Shown here piece by piece: positions 16,962-25,489 of a stretch of 64,000 nt of DNA; position 1 is the first letter of the stretch; the number at the start of each line of letters is the position of its first letter. A model generated the notes under the pieces. The model did no database searches and was not told the DNA's origin. It worked only from the letters and a program-made list of their open reading frames with translations. Source of the stretch: Oxalobacteraceae bacterium OTU3CINTB1 (GTDB lineage: Bacteria; Pseudomonadota; Gammaproteobacteria; Burkholderiales; Burkholderiaceae_D). The position numbers and the translations under genes are program-made. The stretch is taken from positions 6,634,001-6,698,000 of the forward strand of contig CP099652.1 of NCBI GenBank assembly GCA_024123955.1, written 5' to 3'.

Positions 16962-18335
16962 ATGCAGACCGCACCTTCCGCCGCGCCGCAAGAGCATCCG
17001 AAGCCGCCGGCGCCCCCCGCCCCCGGCGAGCAGCAATCGCTGTTGCGCGCCATGTTCGCGCGCGGCACGCCGATGCTGTGGGTGCCGACCGGGTACTTCT
17101 CGATGGCGCTGACGTACATGATGCTCACCAGCGTCACGTCGATCATGTTCAAGAACCTTGGCATGAGCAACGGCGAGGCGGCGCAATACGCCAGCTATCT
17201 GATCCTGGCCTACACCATCAAGCCGCTGTTCGCCCCCTTCGTTGAAATGTACCGCACCAAGAAGTTCTTCGTGCTGTGCGCGCAGCTGATCGTCGGCATC
17301 GGTTTCGGCGCCGTCGCGCTGTCGATGTCGCTGCCGAACTACCTGCACATCATGGTGTTACTGTTCGGGATACTGTCGCTGGTCGGCGCCACCCAGGACA
17401 TCGCCTCCGACGGCGTGTATGTCACTTCGCTCGACTCAAAGACGCAGTCGCTGTTCTGCGGCATCCAGAGCCTGAGCTGGAACGTCGGTCCCATCGTCGC
17501 CTCGGGCGGCATGGTGTACCTGAGCGGCTGGCTGCACACCCACTACTTCCACCACGAGGCCGGCGTGTTCGGCCCGGCGTGGATCGATTCGTGGCGCATC
17601 ATCTTCTTCATCGCCGCCGCCATCACCGTGGTCACCGCGCTGTGGCACCTGCGCGTGATGCCGGACGGCGCCAAGGCCGAAAACGCACCAAAGTCGGTGG
17701 CCGACGCGGCGTTCATCCTGCGCGACTCCTTCGTCACATTCTTCCAGAAGCGCGACGTCTGGCTAATGGTCGGCTTCGCGTTCGTGTTCCGCCTCAGTAT
17801 CGGCCTGCTGGAAAAAATCGGCCCCTTCTTCATGGTCGATCCGGTGGCCAAGGGCGGTCTGGGCCTGTCGAACGAAATGCTGGGCCTGATCTACGGCACC
17901 TACGGCCTGATCGCCGTGCTGCTGGGTTCATTGCTCGGTGGCATCTTCGTCGCGCGGCGGGGCCTGCCGGCCACCTTGTTCATCCTGTGCTGCGCGGTCA
18001 ACATCCCAAACGTCACGTTCTTGTTGATGGGCATTTATCAGCCGGAAAGCCTGTGGATTATCAGCGCCGGCGTGGCGATCGAGAAGTTCTTCTTCGGCTT
18101 CGGCTCGGTCGGCTTCATGATTTACCTGATGCAGCAATTGGCGCCGGGCAAATACACGACCACCCACTACGCCTTCGGCACCGGCCTGATGGGCCTGTGC
18201 ATGCTGGTCACCGGCGTGATCAGCGGTCATTTGCAGCAGGCGCTCGGTTATGTACACTACTTCTGGCTGGTGATGGCGGCGACGATTCCATCTTTCCTGG
18301 TCACGTGGTTTGCGCCCTTCCACAATAAGGAGTAG
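16962..18335 (+). CDS. AmpG-like MFS transporter
   Basis: A 457-residue transporter with about 12 membrane segments. The proline-rich cytoplasmic N-terminus (residues 1-25) is followed by 'WVPTGYFSMALTYMMLTSV', 'YTIKPLFAPFVEMYRTKKFF' and 'VGATQDIASDGVYV', a pattern typical of AmpG/sugar-type MFS permeases. I chose the ATG at 16962, with AGGA 8 bases upstream; the longer open frame upstream is inside GH1. Its place right after the beta-glucosidase suggests import of the glycoside or of its hydrolysis product. AmpG proper imports anhydromuropeptides, so the substrate is open. Confidence 0.8.
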   Translation: MQTAPSAAPQEHPKPPAPPAPGEQQSLLRAMFARGTPMLWVPTGYFSMALTYMMLTSVTSIMFKNLGMSNGEAAQYASYLILAYTIKPLFAPFVEMYRTKKFFVLCAQLIVGIGFGAVALSMSLPNYLHIMVLLFGILSLVGATQDIASDGVYVTSLDSKTQSLFCGIQSLSWNVGPIVASGGMVYLSGWLHTHYFHHEAGVFGPAWIDSWRIIFFIAAAITVVTALWHLRVMPDGAKAENAPKSVADAAFILRDSFVTFFQKRDVWLMVGFAFVFRLSIGLLEKIGPFFMVDPVAKGGLGLSNEMLGLIYGTYGLIAVLLGSLLGGIFVARRGLPATLFILCCAVNIPNVTFLLMGIYQPESLWIISAGVAIEKFFFGFGSVGFMIYLMQQLAPGKYTTTHYAFGTGLMGLCMLVTGVISGHLQQALGYVHYFWLVMAATIPSFLVTWFAPFHNKE

Positions 18336-18362
18336 GCTGTCCAAAAAATGAACCGCTTTTAA

Positions 18363-18378
18363 GCGTGCGTTGGCACGC
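18363..18378. terminator. Weak hairpin after the AmpG-like gene
   Basis: A perfect 6-bp stem GCGTGC/GCACGC with loop GTTG lies 27 bases after the transporter stop and upstream of crtE. There is no T-run, so its role as a terminator is doubtful. Confidence 0.3.
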
Positions 18379-18470
18379 GCACGATTGACTCAAGTCCTGT
18401 CTGTTGAAGTTTGCATCGGTATGATGGCCCGCAAGGGAATTCATTAGTCAATCGGCACAAGGACTTGCGC

Positions 18471-19415
18471 ATGGTTACGGAAACACTGCGGTTCAACGGC
18501 ATCAAACGGGAGCTGCTCGGCGATCCATCGGAAACCGAGATCGATGACCTGCGCCGCGAGCTCGAGGAGCGTATCCATTACTTTTTGCCCGACGATGGCG
18601 GGGACACGCTGACCGCGGCCATGCGCGCGGCGGCGCTGAGCACCGGCAAGCGCATGCGACCTTTGCTGCTGATGCTGGTCGCGCGCGACCTCGGCTGCTC
18701 GTCGCCGGCCCTGCTCGACGCCGCCTGCGCGGTCGAACTGGTGCACGCCGCCTCCCTGATCCTCGACGACATGCCGTGCATGGACGACGCCAAATTGCGG
18801 CGCGGCAAGCCCACCGTGCATATCCAGTTCGGCGAAAACGTCGCCATCCTGGCGTCGGTCGCCCTGCTCAGCCGGGCCTTCCATATTCTTTCCCAGACGC
18901 AGGACATCTCGCCGCTGATCCGTACGCGGCTGGTCAGCGCGCTGGCCGAGACGGTCGGTACGCAGGGCCTGGTGCGGGGGCAATTCGAGGATTTGCACGG
19001 CGGCCATAAACGCTCGGTCGACGACATCGCCACCACCAACGAACTCAAAACCGGCGTGCTGCTCGGCCTCTCGGTGGAAATGGCCGGCATCATCGCCCAG
19101 GCCGACGAGCGCGTGCTGCAATCGCTGCGCTCCTTCGCCATGGCCGCCGGCCACGCGTTCCAGATCAAGGACGACCTGCTGGACGTCCCGGGCAACGACT
19201 GCGCGCTGACCGGCAAGGATGTCGGCAAGGACGCCGGCAAGGCGACCATCACCGCCACCCTCGGCATGGAAAAAACCCAGCGCCGCCTAGCCGCGCACCT
19301 GCGCGACGCCGACGACTACCTGACGGACGCCATCGGCAGCAAACAACGCACGCGCCTCCTGGTCGGGAATCTGTTCCGCAAGGCCGGCCCGGTCGCCGAT
19401 CTGCACGCGCCGTAA
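18471..19415 (+). CDS. crtE: Geranylgeranyl diphosphate synthase CrtE
   Basis: A 314-residue trans-isoprenyl diphosphate synthase. The first aspartate-rich motif is 'DDMPCMDD' (D99-D106) and the second is in 'QIKDDLLDVPGND'. It extends farnesyl or shorter diphosphates to geranylgeranyl diphosphate, the precursor for phytoene. The gene opens the carotenoid operon: AAGGA precedes the ATG, and crtX follows after 23 bases. The assignment as GGPP rather than farnesyl diphosphate synthase rests on the crt context and on the four-residue spacing (DDxxxxD) of the first motif. Confidence 0.93.
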   Translation: MVTETLRFNGIKRELLGDPSETEIDDLRRELEERIHYFLPDDGGDTLTAAMRAAALSTGKRMRPLLLMLVARDLGCSSPALLDAACAVELVHAASLILDDMPCMDDAKLRRGKPTVHIQFGENVAILASVALLSRAFHILSQTQDISPLIRTRLVSALAETVGTQGLVRGQFEDLHGGHKRSVDDIATTNELKTGVLLGLSVEMAGIIAQADERVLQSLRSFAMAAGHAFQIKDDLLDVPGNDCALTGKDVGKDAGKATITATLGMEKTQRRLAAHLRDADDYLTDAIGSKQRTRLLVGNLFRKAGPVADLHAP

Positions 19416-19438
19416 CGCGCGGGTCGAGAGGATATCGC

Positions 19439-20770
19439 ATGGCCCACTTCGGCGTGGTCGCCCCGGCCTTCTATAGCCATTTCAACGCCTTGTCGGCGCT
19501 GGCGCTGGCGTTGATTGAGCGCGGACACCGGGTCACCTTCCTGCACCGGCCCGACGCCGCCGGTTGGATACCTGACGCTCGCATCGGCTTCCACGCGCTC
19601 GGCGCCGACCGCTATCCGCCAGGGTCGCTGGACGCCTCGCTGCGGCTGGCGGCCAATCCGGGCAGTCCGCTGGGACTGCGCAAGGTCATCGTCGACATGG
19701 CCGACACCACCGACATGCTGTGCCGCGAACTGCCCGCCGCCATCGCGACGCTGTGCATCGACGCCCTGATCGGCGACCAGATGGAGGCGGCGGCCGGACT
19801 GGTGGCCGAGGCGCTGCAACTGCCGTTCGTCTCGGTGGCCTGCGCGCTGCCGGTCAATCGCGAACCGGGCATCCCGCTGCCGGTGATGCCGTTCCAATTC
19901 GGCGCCGACGAGCGCTCGTTGAAAATGTATGAAGGCAGCACCCGGGTGTACGACTGGCTTATGTCCCCGCACCGCAAGGTGATCGAGCGGCAATCGCGCG
20001 CCCTGGGCATCCCGGTGCGCGGCATGCTGCACGAGTGCCTGTCGCCGCTGGCGCAAATCAGCCAGACCATTGCCGCCTTCGATTTTCCGCGCGAGCGGCT
20101 GCCTGCGAATTTCCATCATGTCGGACCGCTGCGGCATGCTCCCGGTGGCGCGTCGCATGCCGGCCCGCGCATCGATCCCATGCCGGCCATCGCCGGGGAC
20201 CGCCCGTTCATCTTCGCCTCGCTGGGCACATTGCAGGGCCAGCGCTTTGCGCTGTTCAAGCGCATCGCGCAGGCATGTCGGGGGATAGACGTTCAACTGC
20301 TGGTCGCCCACTGCGGAGGCTTAAACCCGCAACAGGCGCAGGCCATCGAGCGGGCCGGCCCCGCCGGCGCTACGACGGTGTGCGCGTTCGCGCCGCAGCA
20401 GGCGGTGCTGGCCCGCGCCGACGCCGTGATTTCGCACGCGGGGCTGAACACCGCGATGGACGCCATCGCCGCGCGCACGCCGATACTGGCGCTGCCGATC
20501 GCCTTCGACCAGCCGGGCGTGGCATCGCGGATCTGCCATGCCGGCATCGGCTTGCGGGCGTCGCCGCGCTTTACCGGCGCGGCGCAACTGGGCAAGCACT
20601 TGCGGCGGCTGCTCGCTGAACCGGAATACGGACAGCGTCTGGCGGGATTATCGGAACAGCTGGGGCAAGCCGGCGGCACGCCGCGCGCCGCCGACATCGT
20701 CGAAACAGCGCTGAACCTGAACCAGCGAAATGACAGCGACGCCCGCCGGACCGCGAGCGGCCTCGCATGA
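19439..20770 (+). CDS. crtX: Zeaxanthin glucosyltransferase CrtX
   Basis: A 443-residue GT1-type glycosyltransferase. The N-terminal 'HFGVVAPAFYSHFNALSALA' is characteristic of CrtX. The C-terminal nucleotide-sugar region has 'PFIFASLGTLQGQRF' and 'VISHAGLNTAMDAIAARTP' (the HxGxNT-type donor loop). It transfers glucose from UDP-glucose to the hydroxyl groups of zeaxanthin, giving mono- and diglucosides that insert into membranes. Its stop overlaps the crtY start (ATGA at 20767-20770). Confidence 0.93.
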   Translation: MAHFGVVAPAFYSHFNALSALALALIERGHRVTFLHRPDAAGWIPDARIGFHALGADRYPPGSLDASLRLAANPGSPLGLRKVIVDMADTTDMLCRELPAAIATLCIDALIGDQMEAAAGLVAEALQLPFVSVACALPVNREPGIPLPVMPFQFGADERSLKMYEGSTRVYDWLMSPHRKVIERQSRALGIPVRGMLHECLSPLAQISQTIAAFDFPRERLPANFHHVGPLRHAPGGASHAGPRIDPMPAIAGDRPFIFASLGTLQGQRFALFKRIAQACRGIDVQLLVAHCGGLNPQQAQAIERAGPAGATTVCAFAPQQAVLARADAVISHAGLNTAMDAIAARTPILALPIAFDQPGVASRICHAGIGLRASPRFTGAAQLGKHLRRLLAEPEYGQRLAGLSEQLGQAGGTPRAADIVETALNLNQRNDSDARRTASGLA

Positions 20771-21942
20771 GCGCCGCGCCGTATGACGTGATCCTGGCCG
20801 GCGGCGGCCTGGCCAACGCGCTGATCGCGTGGCGGCTGCGGACCGCGCGTCCATCGCTGCGCATCCTGCTGCTCGAACAGGGCGACCGGATAGGCGGCAA
20901 CCATACCTGGTCGTTCCACGACAGCGATCTCGATGCGGCGCAGCGGCAGTGGCTCGCGCCGCTGGTCTCGGCCCGCTGGCCGGACTACGACGTCATCTTC
21001 CCCGAACACGCCAGAAAGCTCGACGGCGGCTACGCCAGCATCGCCTCCGACGATTTCGCGCGCGTCATCGAAGCCGCGCTGGGCGACACGCTGCGGCTCG
21101 CGGCCCGGATAGAAAGCCTGACCCCCACCTCCGTGCGCCTTGCCGGGGGCGAGGTGCTGCACGCCGGCGCCGTCATCGACGGCCGGGGTCCGCGTCCGTC
21201 CGAGCGGCTGGCGCTGGGCTACCAAACCTTCCTCGGACAGGAAGTACGCCTGGCCGCGCCGCACGGACTGACCTCGCCCATCATCATGGACGCCAGCGTC
21301 GCGCAGCAAGGCGGCTACCGTTTCGTCTACGTGTTGCCCTTCGCGCCCGACCGCCTGCTGATCGAAGACACGCATTACGTCGACACCGGCGTGTGGGAAC
21401 CGGAACGGCTGCGCGCCAACATCGCCGCCTATGCCGCGTCGCGCAACTGGCGCATCGAAGAGATTATCCGCGAGGAGCACGGCTCGCTGCCCATCGTGCT
21501 GGCCGGCGATATCGATCACTTCTGGTTGGACCTGGACGGGCAACCGACATCCGGCCTGCGGGCCGGCCTGTTCCACCCGACCACCGGCTATTCGCTGCCG
21601 CACGCCGTGCGGCTGGCCGAGCGGATCGCGGCGCTCGACGACTTGAGCGCGCCCGCACTATTCGACGCCATCCGCCAAACCGCGCTGCACGAATGGCGCG
21701 GTCAGCGCTTTTTCCGGCTGCTCAACCGCATGCTGTTCCTGGCCGGCGATGCCGACAGCCGCTGGCGCGTGATGCAGCGTTTTTACCATTTACCGGCGCC
21801 GCTGATCGCGCGCTTTTACGCCGGCCGTCCAACGTTCGGCGACAAAGCCCGCCTGCTGTCGGGAAAACCGCCGGTGCCGGTCGGCCAGGCCATATCGGCC
21901 GCACGCAAAATCCATCCCCACCAAATCAGGAAACCCGAATGA
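20767..21942 (+). CDS. crtY: Lycopene beta-cyclase CrtY
   Basis: A 391-residue flavoprotein of the CrtY family. The N-terminal dinucleotide-binding stretch is 'DVILAGGGLANALIAWRL'; 'GGNHTWSFHDSDL' and 'YRFVYVLPFAPDRLLIEDTHY' are family signatures, and 'RAGLFHPTTGYSLPHAV' lies in the C-terminal third. It closes beta-ionone rings on both ends of lycopene to make beta-carotene. It is coupled by ATGA overlaps to both crtX and crtI. The length is normal. Confidence 0.94.
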   Translation: MSAAPYDVILAGGGLANALIAWRLRTARPSLRILLLEQGDRIGGNHTWSFHDSDLDAAQRQWLAPLVSARWPDYDVIFPEHARKLDGGYASIASDDFARVIEAALGDTLRLAARIESLTPTSVRLAGGEVLHAGAVIDGRGPRPSERLALGYQTFLGQEVRLAAPHGLTSPIIMDASVAQQGGYRFVYVLPFAPDRLLIEDTHYVDTGVWEPERLRANIAAYAASRNWRIEEIIREEHGSLPIVLAGDIDHFWLDLDGQPTSGLRAGLFHPTTGYSLPHAVRLAERIAALDDLSAPALFDAIRQTALHEWRGQRFFRLLNRMLFLAGDADSRWRVMQRFYHLPAPLIARFYAGRPTFGDKARLLSGKPPVPVGQAISAARKIHPHQIRKPE

Positions 21943-23429
21943 ACGAAACAAAACAGGCAGTGGTTGTCGGCGCCGGCTTCGGCGGCCTGGCGCTGGCCAT
22001 CCGTCTGCAAGCGAGCGGGATTCAAACCACCCTGCTCGAAAAACGCGACAAGCCGGGCGGCCGCGCCTATGTCTACGAAGACCAGGGCTTCACCTTTGAT
22101 GCCGGCCCCACCGTCATCACCGATCCGTCGGCGATCGAGGAGCTGTTCACCGTCGCCGGCAAGCGCCTGTCGGATTACGTCGAGATGCTGCCGGTCGCGC
22201 CGTTCTACCGCCTGTGCTGGGAGGACGGCAGCCACTTCGACTACGCCAACGACCAGGAATCGCTGGACCGGCAAATCCACGCGCTCAACCCGGCCGACGT
22301 GCAGGGCTACCAGCGCTTCCTGGCGTACTCCAAGGCGGTGTTCGACGAAGGCTACCTGAAACTGGGCGCCGTGCCTTTCCTGTCGTTCCGCGACATGATC
22401 GCGGCCGGGCCTCAGCTGGCGAAGCTGCAGGCATGGCGCAGCGTCTACAGCATCGTCTCCAAATTCATCCAGAACGAACATCTGCGGCAGGCGTTTTCCT
22501 TCCACTCGCTGCTGGTTGGCGGCAACCCGTTCGCCACGTCGTCGATCTACACCCTGATTCACGCGCTGGAACGGCGCTGGGGCGTGTGGTTCCCGCGCGG
22601 CGGCACCGGCGCGCTGGTCAACGGCATGGTGCGCATGTTCCAGGACATCGGCGGCCGCATCGAGCTCAATGCCGACGTGGCGGCGATCGAGGCCAGCGGC
22701 GCGCGCGTCAACGGCGTGCGCCTGGCCGACGGACGCCACTTCCCCGCGCAGGCGGTGGCGTCCAACGCCGACGTCGTGCACACCTATGCGGATTTGCTCT
22801 CGCAGCATCCGCGCGGCCCGTCGGAAGCCGGCTCGCTGCGCAAAAAACGCTTCAGCAACTCGCTGTTCGTGCTGTACTTCGGGCTCAATCACCATCACAG
22901 CCAGCTGCAGCACCACACCGTCTGCTTCGGACCGCGCTATAAGGAATTGATCACCGAAATCTTCGGCGGCAAAACGCTGGCCGACGACTTCTCGCTGTAC
23001 CTGCACGCGCCTTGCATCACCGATCCGTCCTTGGCGCCGCCGGGCTGCGGCAGCCACTACGTACTGGCGCCGGTGCCGCACCTCGGCAACGCGGACATCG
23101 ACTGGACGGTGGAAGGCCCGCGCTACCGCGACCGCATCTTCGAATACCTGGAGCGCCGCTACATGCCCGGCCTGCGCGATCAATTGGTCACCAGCCGCAT
23201 CTTCACGCCGCTCGACTTCCGCGACCAGCTCAATGCGCACGTCGGCTCGGCGTTCTCGCTCGAACCGATCCTGACGCAGAGTGCCTGGTTCCGGCCCCAC
23301 AACCGCGATAGCGAGCTGGCGAATCTGTACCTGGTGGGCGCCGGCACCCATCCCGGCGCCGGCGTGCCGGGCGTGATCGGCTCGGCCAAGGCGACGGCCG
23401 GTTTGATGATCGAGGAGTTCGGGCGATGA
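21939..23429 (+). CDS. crtI: Phytoene desaturase CrtI
   Basis: A 496-residue FAD-dependent desaturase. The N-terminal FAD motif is 'VVVGAGFGGLALAIRLQ', followed by 'EKRDKPGGRAYVYEDQGFTF'. The C-terminal signature 'NLYLVGAGTHPGAGVPGV' is typical of bacterial-type CrtI. It converts colourless phytoene to lycopene by four desaturations. The ATG at 21939 overlaps the crtY stop (ATGA) and has AGGAAA just upstream; the longer upstream open frame is a shadow of crtY. The stop overlaps the crtB start by four bases. Confidence 0.95.
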   Translation: MNETKQAVVVGAGFGGLALAIRLQASGIQTTLLEKRDKPGGRAYVYEDQGFTFDAGPTVITDPSAIEELFTVAGKRLSDYVEMLPVAPFYRLCWEDGSHFDYANDQESLDRQIHALNPADVQGYQRFLAYSKAVFDEGYLKLGAVPFLSFRDMIAAGPQLAKLQAWRSVYSIVSKFIQNEHLRQAFSFHSLLVGGNPFATSSIYTLIHALERRWGVWFPRGGTGALVNGMVRMFQDIGGRIELNADVAAIEASGARVNGVRLADGRHFPAQAVASNADVVHTYADLLSQHPRGPSEAGSLRKKRFSNSLFVLYFGLNHHHSQLQHHTVCFGPRYKELITEIFGGKTLADDFSLYLHAPCITDPSLAPPGCGSHYVLAPVPHLGNADIDWTVEGPRYRDRIFEYLERRYMPGLRDQLVTSRIFTPLDFRDQLNAHVGSAFSLEPILTQSAWFRPHNRDSELANLYLVGAGTHPGAGVPGVIGSAKATAGLMIEEFGR

Positions 23430-24397
23430 GCGAGGCCTTGCTGGACCACGCGACGCAGACCATCAAGGTCGGCTCGAAAAGCTTCGCGGCGGCGGCCAAG
23501 CTGTTTCCGGCCGATGTGCGGCGCAGCGTGTTGATGCTGTATGCCTGGTGCCGCCATTGCGACGACGTGGTCGACGGCCAGGAGCTGGGCTTCGGCGCGG
23601 TGGAGCTGGCGCCGGACGACGCCGCCGAAAAACTGGCGGAACTCGAAGACCAGACCCGGCGCGCCTACGCGGGTGAGAAGATGTCCGATCCCGCCTTCGC
23701 CGCCTTCCAGGAGGTGGCGCTGCGCCACAAGATCGAACCGCGCTTCGCCTTCGACCACCTGGCCGGTTTCGCCATGGACGTCGAACAGGCAAGATATGAG
23801 ACCATCGACGACACGCTGCGCTACTGCTATCACGTGGCCGGCGTGGTCGGCCTGATGATGTCCTCCATCATGGGCGCCAGCAAAGCGACGGTGCTGGACC
23901 GCGCCTGCGACCTCGGCCTGGCTTTCCAACTGACCAATATCGCCCGCGACATCGTCGAGGATGCGCGCATGGGGCGCTGCTACGTGCCGGCCGCATGGCT
24001 GCGCGAAGCCGGCATTCCGCTGGACGAAGTGGGATTGCCGAAGCACCGCGCGGACCTGGCGAAGGTGGCCTCAAGGCTGGTCGATTACGCCGAACCCTAT
24101 TACGCGTCCGCCAACCAGGGCATCATCGCGCTGCCGCTGCGCAGCGCGTGGGCCATCGCCACGGCGCGCAATGTCTACCGGCAGATCGGTATCAACGTGA
24201 AAGCGCGCGGCGCGCACGCCTGGGATGAACGGGTCGGGACGTCGAAGGCAACCAAACTGTGGCTGCTGGCGAAGGGCGGCGCCAGCGCGCTTACTTCGCG
24301 TCTTCGGCGGATGTCGCCGCGTCCGCAGGGCTTGTGGCAGCGTCCCGACCACGTTGGCGCAGCGGACCGTCGTGCAGCACGCGCAGTTGACGCTTGA
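23426..24397 (+). CDS. crtB: Phytoene synthase CrtB
   Basis: A 323-residue squalene/phytoene synthase. The first aspartate motif is in 'YAWCRHCDDVVDG', the second in 'LTNIARDIVEDARMGRCYVP', and 'GSKSFAAAAKLFP' near the N-terminus is typical. It condenses two geranylgeranyl diphosphates to phytoene. The recognisable enzyme ends near 'KATKLWLLAKGGASALTSRL'; the last 30 or so residues, rich in R, P and A, lie over the 3' end of the convergent crtZ and look like a read-on tail. The start overlaps the crtI stop (ATGA). Confidence 0.95.
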   Translation: MSEALLDHATQTIKVGSKSFAAAAKLFPADVRRSVLMLYAWCRHCDDVVDGQELGFGAVELAPDDAAEKLAELEDQTRRAYAGEKMSDPAFAAFQEVALRHKIEPRFAFDHLAGFAMDVEQARYETIDDTLRYCYHVAGVVGLMMSSIMGASKATVLDRACDLGLAFQLTNIARDIVEDARMGRCYVPAAWLREAGIPLDEVGLPKHRADLAKVASRLVDYAEPYYASANQGIIALPLRSAWAIATARNVYRQIGINVKARGAHAWDERVGTSKATKLWLLAKGGASALTSRLRRMSPRPQGLWQRPDHVGAADRRAARAVDA

Positions 24398-24827
24398 GTT
24401 CATCGACCGGCGGCGCGTACAGGAATCCGAACGAGACCGCGCCCTCTTTCCCCTCGACGGCGTGGTGCATGCGGTGCGCCTGGTAGAGCCGCTTCAGGTA
24501 GCCGCCGCGGGGCGTGTATTGAAACGGCCAGCGGCGGTGTACCAGGCCGTCGTGCGCGACGAAGTACAGGAAACCGTAGGCGGTCATGCCGGCGCCTATC
24601 CATTCGAGGGGATGATGGCCTTCCGTACCGAAATAAATCAGCGCGATCGCCACGCCTGCGAAAACGACGGCGTACAGATCGTTCTTTTCGAACCAGCCGG
24701 TGCGCGGTTCGTGGTGCGATCGGTGCCAGCCCCAACCGAAACCATGCATCACATATTTGTGCGCGACAATAGAAAACAATTCCATCAATACAATGGTGAT
24801 CAGGACGATGAGCGTATTCAGTATCAT
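24291..24827 (-). CDS. crtZ: Beta-carotene hydroxylase CrtZ
   Basis: A 178-residue membrane di-iron hydroxylase. All histidine clusters are present: 'HKYVMH' (H23, H28), 'HRSHH', 'HDGLVH' and 'HRMHH', between hydrophobic segments. It adds the 3 and 3' hydroxyls to beta-carotene, giving the zeaxanthin that CrtX glycosylates. I chose the ATG at 24827 because CrtZ proteins usually start with this membrane segment; a GTG at 24881 would add 18 residues. It is convergent to the operon and overlaps the end of crtB by 107 bp. An alanine- and aspartate-rich C-terminal tail is unusual. Confidence 0.92.
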   Translation of the reverse strand: MILNTLIVLITIVLMELFSIVAHKYVMHGFGWGWHRSHHEPRTGWFEKNDLYAVVFAGVAIALIYFGTEGHHPLEWIGAGMTAYGFLYFVAHDGLVHRRWPFQYTPRGGYLKRLYQAHRMHHAVEGKEGAVSFGFLYAPPVDELKRQLRVLHDGPLRQRGRDAATSPADAATSAEDAK

Positions 24828-24942
24828 GGGTCGTATCGGTCCGTCGGTGTGGGCGACGCTGAGCAAAGCAGCGATGGACACAGCCTACCATAGCCGCTCT
24901 TTCCGCAGCGCCAGCAACCCGCTTTTGCCATTCAACGCACAA

Positions 24943-24972
24943 GAAAAGTAAACCCATGAAAAGGAAACCCAT
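24943..24972 (+). repeat. 15-bp tandem duplication of a ribosome-binding/start region
   Basis: Two consecutive 15-mers, 24943-24957 and 24958-24972, differ at one base. Each carries a purine-rich tract and reads into an ATG (24956 and 24971). The second copy has the better Shine-Dalgarno tract (AAAAGG against AAAAGT). The DUF2141 gene therefore has two in-frame, similarly equipped start codons. Confidence 0.7.
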
Positions 24973-25387
24973 GCAATCACTGATCAAGCCATCGTTGCTC
25001 ATCTCCACCGTCCTGCTGGCCGCCACGGCATCGGCCGCCACCATCGAGGTGAAGGTCTCGTCGGTCGTCGGCGGCAAGGGCAAGGTGAATGTCGCCGTAT
25101 GCGACAAGGAACGCTTTCTGAAGGATTGCCTGTACAGCGGCTCGGCGCCGGCGCAGGCCAACGAGACCGTCGTCACGATCCAGAACGTGCCGAAAGGCAC
25201 CTGGGCGGTACTGGCCTACCAGGACGAAAACCAGAACGACAAGCTGGACCGCAACTTTATCGGCGTCCCCAGCGAAAACTACGGCTTCAGCCGCGACGCG
25301 CGCGGCAAGTTCGGCCCGCCGGATTTCAGCGACGCCGCCATCGACGTGCGCGACGACACGATGGCCGTCGCGATCAAGCTGCGCTAA
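24971..25387 (+). CDS. DUF2141 exported protein
   Basis: A 138-residue DUF2141 protein with a signal peptide (about 1-22, ending SAA). The domain pattern is clear: a first strand 'TIEVKVSSVVGGKGKVNVAVC', then 'VPKGTWAVLAYQDENQNDKLDRNF' and 'GVPSENYGFSRDARGKFGPPDF'. The family is a small periplasmic beta-sandwich of unknown function, often found near carotenoid or lipid genes. I chose the second ATG (24971) because AAAAGG precedes it; the first ATG at 24956 would add five residues. The TonB receptor gene is convergent, with a shared terminator region. Confidence 0.82.
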   Translation: MQSLIKPSLLISTVLLAATASAATIEVKVSSVVGGKGKVNVAVCDKERFLKDCLYSGSAPAQANETVVTIQNVPKGTWAVLAYQDENQNDKLDRNFIGVPSENYGFSRDARGKFGPPDFSDAAIDVRDDTMAVAIKLR

Positions 25388-25398
25388 CGACCGGGAAT

Positions 25399-25436
25399 AA
25401 AAAAAAAGCCCCTCGACCTTGGTAGGAAGAGGAGCC
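25399..25436 (-). terminator. Intrinsic terminator of the TonB receptor gene
   Basis: On the minus strand a stem GGCTCCTC (25436-25429) pairs with GAGGGGC (25414-25408, one G-U pair) and is followed by a run of nine T residues (25407-25399). It lies about 54 bases beyond the receptor stop codon. The hairpin could also serve the convergent DUF2141 gene, but a T-run exists only for the minus strand. Confidence 0.8.
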
Positions 25437-25489
25437 ATAAGACCACAGACAACACTGGACTACATGAAACGCTTTACTACTGCTATTCC

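Noticed and set aside
18363..18470. Promoter for crtE
   Set aside because: TTGACT near 18386 and TATGAT near 18420 are too far apart for sigma-70, and no other pair is convincing, so no promoter is called.
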